A stretch of DNA of 53,727 nucleotides from Desulfobacteraceae bacterium. GTDB lineage: Bacteria > Desulfobacterota > Desulfobacteria > Desulfobacterales > Desulfococcaceae. The translations under genes were made by a program, and so were the position numbers. The stretch lies in contig JAABRU010000023.1 of assembly GCA_011390755.1 (NCBI GenBank), forward strand, positions 1 through 53,727, written 5' to 3'. Position 1 is the stretch's first letter; every line of letters starts with the position of its first letter. Under the pieces are notes generated by a model. That model saw only the letters and a program-made list of their open reading frames with translations, ran no database searches and was not told the DNA's origin. Of this stretch, positions 51,354 to 53,727 are shown piece by piece.

Positions 51354-51893
51354 TTACTGATAACTGTCTATTATTTCCTTTACGGATTGTTTTAACTGGC
51401 GGATTACCGTGGGATCGGCAATGGAAATATCCCCCAGTTCCGCTTTGATTTCCGCTGTATCCAAAACAAAATCTTTTCCGTCAATGATATGGGTGTAAAG
51501 AAAATCAATTTCCGGTCTGCCTGCAATCAGAAGCATCACAGTTCCGACCATATCCCCCAGGGGTGCCCGGTCTATATGATCGTATTGAAAAGTCGCGGCT
51601 GTCCGGGTCCCTTTCCCCGGTTCGGAAGCAATATCAAATGTTCCGGCGCAGCGTTCTGCCGCTGTCTTCAGCAAAGAAAGCCCCATGCCCACCCGCCGGG
51701 TGGTGCGGCCGGTGACAAAAGGGTCGGTGATATTGACCAGCATTTCCGGTGGAATGCCGCGGCCGTTGTCACTGATTTCCACTTTCAGCAGATTGTCCCT
51801 GCGGTTTTCTTCTACATAAATTTCAATCCGCTTCGCTGCTGCTGTAATGCCGTTTTCCGCAATATCCATTATGTGAAGAGAAATTTCCCGCAT
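51354..51893 (-). CDS. Stand-alone HATPase (anti-sigma/kinase-type ATPase)
   Basis: 179 residues. N-box LHIMDIAENGITAA, G1 box DNGRGIPPEM, and G2 box RRVGMGLSLLKTAAERC show an ATP-binding GHKL fold; GKGTRTAATF closes it. There is no dimerisation or His-phosphoacceptor domain, so it is not a complete sensor kinase. A ~60-residue C-terminal tail follows the fold. It starts 3 bp after the PHP gene stop. In other anaerobes a DRTGG protein, a PHP protein and this type of ATPase occur together, often before NAD(P)-linked [FeFe] hydrogenase genes. No hydrogenase is found downstream here. Confidence 0.82.
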   Translation of the reverse strand: MREISLHIMDIAENGITAAAKRIEIYVEENRRDNLLKVEISDNGRGIPPEMLVNITDPFVTGRTTRRVGMGLSLLKTAAERCAGTFDIASEPGKGTRTAATFQYDHIDRAPLGDMVGTVMLLIAGRPEIDFLYTHIIDGKDFVLDTAEIKAELGDISIADPTVIRQLKQSVKEIIDSYQ

Positions 51894-51896
51894 TTT

Positions 51897-52643
51897 TCAT
51901 TCCTCTCTGAAAATATATCTCCCATACCGTTTCTGCAATGCAAGACGGATTTCATCCAAAGCTGGAAAATCCGTCATCATTGCCGTGCGCGCTCTGCCGA
52001 TATCCTTCGGATAATGGGCATCTGAAGATGTCAGCAGGGGCAGATGCGAAACAGCGGGAATTTTTTTTCCGGCTTCATGCAGAGGCATCCGGTAAGAAAC
52101 CTCGGCAGCATCCAGCGGCAGATCCGGGGGGATAAAACCGAGCTGACTGATAATGCCGAAGGCCGGTCTGTCCACATGCGCGGCAATGCTCAGCCCGCCA
52201 AGCTGATGGGTTTTTTCCACGATTTTCTGCAATGACAGGGTGCTTGCCCCGATGAGCATTTTATCACTTTCGCCGATGACTTCATCATTTTCATCTGCAA
52301 TGATCTGATAACCGAAATAATCGGGCCGGTTGATTCCGGGAAGCCGGGACTGCACCTTTTCCTGCATGGCCAGCGCGCTGCCGATGTCAGCAAAAATAGC
52401 CAGAATATGCACTTCTTCCTTCGAGCAGATCTCCAGTCCCGGCAGTACGCAAAGCCCGGCTTTTTTTCCCATGCGCATGACCGCAGCCGCATTTTCCGCG
52501 GAATTATGGTCACAGACGGCAATGATATCCAGTCCTGCCGCTATACTTTTTTCCACCACGGCACGGGGACTCATCTCCCAGTCTCCGCAGGGGGACAGGC
52601 AGGTGTGGATATGCAGATCCGCATATAGGGGCCGGAGTTTCAT
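51897..52643 (-). CDS. PHP-domain metal-dependent phosphoesterase
   Basis: 248 residues. The metal-site motifs of the PHP fold are present: YADLHIHTCLSPCG (HxH), IAVCDHNSAEN, CVLPGLEICSKEEVHILAIF, AAHVDRP and TSSDAH near the end. I chose the ATG at 52643, which gives MKLRPLYADLHIH at the expected family start. The frame is open for 83 more codons upstream, but those overlap the DRTGG gene in another frame. The start lies 4 bp after the DRTGG stop, so translation is probably coupled. Substrate unknown; members cleave phosphoesters such as pAp, histidinol phosphate or oligonucleotides. Confidence 0.85.
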   Translation of the reverse strand: MKLRPLYADLHIHTCLSPCGDWEMSPRAVVEKSIAAGLDIIAVCDHNSAENAAAVMRMGKKAGLCVLPGLEICSKEEVHILAIFADIGSALAMQEKVQSRLPGINRPDYFGYQIIADENDEVIGESDKMLIGASTLSLQKIVEKTHQLGGLSIAAHVDRPAFGIISQLGFIPPDLPLDAAEVSYRMPLHEAGKKIPAVSHLPLLTSSDAHYPKDIGRARTAMMTDFPALDEIRLALQKRYGRYIFREE

Positions 52644-52647
52644 AAAA

Positions 52648-53001
52648 TCAGGCGAGTCCGGAACCGATTCCCATCTGATACATCTGACCGGAAAGCTGAT
52701 AGGAGGAAGCCGGGCTGAGCAGCAGGGGAATGCCTTCTTTATCGGCTTTTTCCAGAGTGTCCGCGTCCGGCTGATGGTCACCGGAAATAACGATGGCCGC
52801 CATTTCCCGCAATACAGCCACGGCAACAATATTCTGGTGTCCCTGCACGGTAATCCAGATGCATCCCTCCGGGGATTTCCCCATAATTTCACTCAGCAGA
52901 TCACCGCAGTATCCGTCCGGCACTTTCCGGTCCAGTCCCTCTTTTCCCGCGGCCACCTGCAAATTCATCTTTTCCACAATATCCTTTACTGATACGGTCA
53001 T
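52648..53001 (-). CDS. DRTGG-domain protein
   Basis: 117 residues. TVSVKDIVEKMNLQVAAGKE, then VPDGYCGDLLSEIMGKSPEG, then IWITVQGHQNIVAVAVLREM match the small DRTGG-type proteins related to the regulatory part of HPr-kinase-like and CBS/DRTGG proteins. Start ATG at 53001 has AAAGGA seven bases before it; a TTG at 53019 is less likely. First gene of a tight three-gene unit (DRTGG, PHP, HATPase). Its role in such units is not established; sensing a nucleotide is a fair guess. Confidence 0.8.
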   Translation of the reverse strand: MTVSVKDIVEKMNLQVAAGKEGLDRKVPDGYCGDLLSEIMGKSPEGCIWITVQGHQNIVAVAVLREMAAIVISGDHQPDADTLEKADKEGIPLLLSPASSYQLSGQMYQMGIGSGLA

Positions 53002-53083
53002 AATATTGTCCTTTCTCAATATTATTCATAAAGCTGAAACCGGTTTTCATTTTTCCGGAATCGGTTTTCTCTAACAGATATTC

Positions 53084-53727
53084 TCAGAATTCTTTGGGTC
53101 TGAAATCCTTCCGGTTCAGCAGGGCGGCTCCGCCATCGGGTGTCTGGGTCAGCACATACAGCCCCGCCTCTTCGGCATAACGCCCCACCTCATCCCTGAC
53201 CACAAGCGCGCCGATGCCCCCGGATATGCGGTACCGTCCGTATTCCGGAAAAACCGTTCTGAATTTCGGAAGTTTGCTGCGCACAAAACTGTCCACCATC
53301 CGTGCGGACAGTTTGTTTTTCACTTCAATCACCAGAATCTCATCCTCTTCCGCTGCCACAATGTCGTATTCCGCCACCCCTTTTTTTTTCAGATTCCGGA
53401 GTATTTTTGCGAATTTTTTCCCTTCGGGCCGGAACAGGTACTTTACATTCCGGTAAAAAAGATCCTCGGCCACCTCCCCCTGAACGATTCCCAAATCCCC
53501 GAGCTGCCTGCCGATATCATCCAGTTTTTTTATGGTACGATCCAGCAGTTTTTCGGTTTTGTTCAGCTGCGCATCGGTTCTGTTCAGCTGCGCATCGGTT
53601 TTTTTCTGGGCTTCCCGGAGTTCCGCAATCTGTGCATCGGTCTTTAACTGGCGTTCTGCAATTCGGGCATCGGTCTTTAACTGGGCTTCCCGGAGTTCCG
53701 CAATCTGTGCATCGGTCTTTAACTGGC
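53084..53727 (-). CDS. PD-(D/E)XK nuclease-like protein with coiled-coil repeats, partial
   Basis: The frame stays open to the right edge, so the N-terminus is outside the window. The visible 213 codons start with a coiled coil made of a 14-residue repeat, QLKTDAQIAELREA and variants (to about residue 60). They end in a compact domain with EYDIVAAEEDEILVIEVKNK, where Asp and E-x-K suit a PD-(D/E)XK nuclease fold. Proteins of this design (DUF3782-like) are common in cyanobacteria and sulfate reducers, often in many copies; their function is unknown. The stop lies 82 bp before the DRTGG gene start. An internal ATG at 53494 is unlikely to be the true start. Confidence 0.72.
   Translation of the reverse strand, partial: QLKTDAQIAELREAQLKTDARIAERQLKTDAQIAELREAQKKTDAQLNRTDAQLNKTEKLLDRTIKKLDDIGRQLGDLGIVQGEVAEDLFYRNVKYLFRPEGKKFAKILRNLKKKGVAEYDIVAAEEDEILVIEVKNKLSARMVDSFVRSKLPKFRTVFPEYGRYRISGGIGALVVRDEVGRYAEEAGLYVLTQTPDGGAALLNRKDFRPKEF

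Noticed and set aside
51198-51395. 65-codon plus-strand frame
   Set aside because: It lies across the MITE-like element and tandem repeats and ends in repeat-derived residues.
52644-52892. N-terminal extension of the PHP protein
   Set aside because: The 83 extra codons overlap the DRTGG gene out of frame; the PHP fold begins at MKLRPLYADLHIH.

Overview
The window looks like a chromosomal, accessory-rich stretch of a Desulfobacterota (delta-proteobacterial) genome, probably a relative of Desulfonema, Desulfococcus or the multicellular magnetotactic bacteria. That placement is an inference. It rests on the DRTGG/PHP/HATPase trio, a chemoreceptor with many HAMP-like units, Gram-negative export features (two-partner-secretion exoprotein, CsgG lipoprotein), several large secreted proteins with dockerin-like tails, and dense intergenic palindromic repeats. 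No rRNA, tRNA or CRISPR array was seen.

Layout. 1-1.35 kb: a complete insertion sequence with 17-bp inverted repeats that has cut an N6-adenine DNA methyltransferase gene. 1.7-4.0 kb: an ADP-forming acyl-CoA synthetase. 4.2-21.8 kb, all on the minus strand: a 2756-residue filamentous-haemagglutinin/TPR/CHAT exoprotein; the DarT-DarG toxin-antitoxin pair; a 1636-residue NHL-repeat protein with one intact and one dead caspase-like domain and a dockerin tail; a small antitoxin-like gene with a 22-codon relic behind it; and an M48 metalloprotease with TPRs. 21.9-35.0 kb, all on the plus strand: six Sec-exported proteins. These are a dockerin-like small protein, a 1070-residue protein whose C-terminal half looks like a Tc-toxin A subunit, a cohesin+dockerin protein, two paralogues with near-identical N-termini but unrelated C-termini, and a 2009-residue TcB/RHS protein with an A+T-rich, caspase-like C-terminal tip. 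35.5-43.5 kb: a putative regulator and zinc-finger anti-sigma pair divergent from a triple-PPC secreted protein, then two small membrane proteins, a CsgG-family lipoprotein and a von Willebrand A protein. 44.2-53.7 kb, minus strand: a 1355-residue chemoreceptor, a PBP4-type D-Ala-D-Ala carboxypeptidase, a DHH phosphoesterase, the HATPase/PHP/DRTGG trio and the C-terminal part of a PD-(D/E)XK-like protein.

How the genes may work together. The core (4-35 kb) is a set of large exported proteins that share parts. Dockerin-like modules occur in four proteins and a cohesin-like module in one, so they could assemble non-covalently outside the cell. His/Cys dyads of the caspase-like (clan CD) kind, 39-46 residues apart, occur in three different giant proteins, and a fourth domain has lost both residues. 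The TcA-like and TcB/RHS proteins both carry Sec signal peptides, which is unusual for Tc toxins, and no obvious immunity gene follows the toxin tip. I propose this as a candidate undescribed secreted Tc-like translocon linked to a cohesin-dockerin surface assembly. The gene content is read from the sequence; the assembly and function are inference.

The intergenic DNA is full of short inverted-repeat elements. They include at least three MITE-like elements of 118-195 bp, a dispersed palindromic family built on CACAGAG at eight loci, and tandem hairpins.
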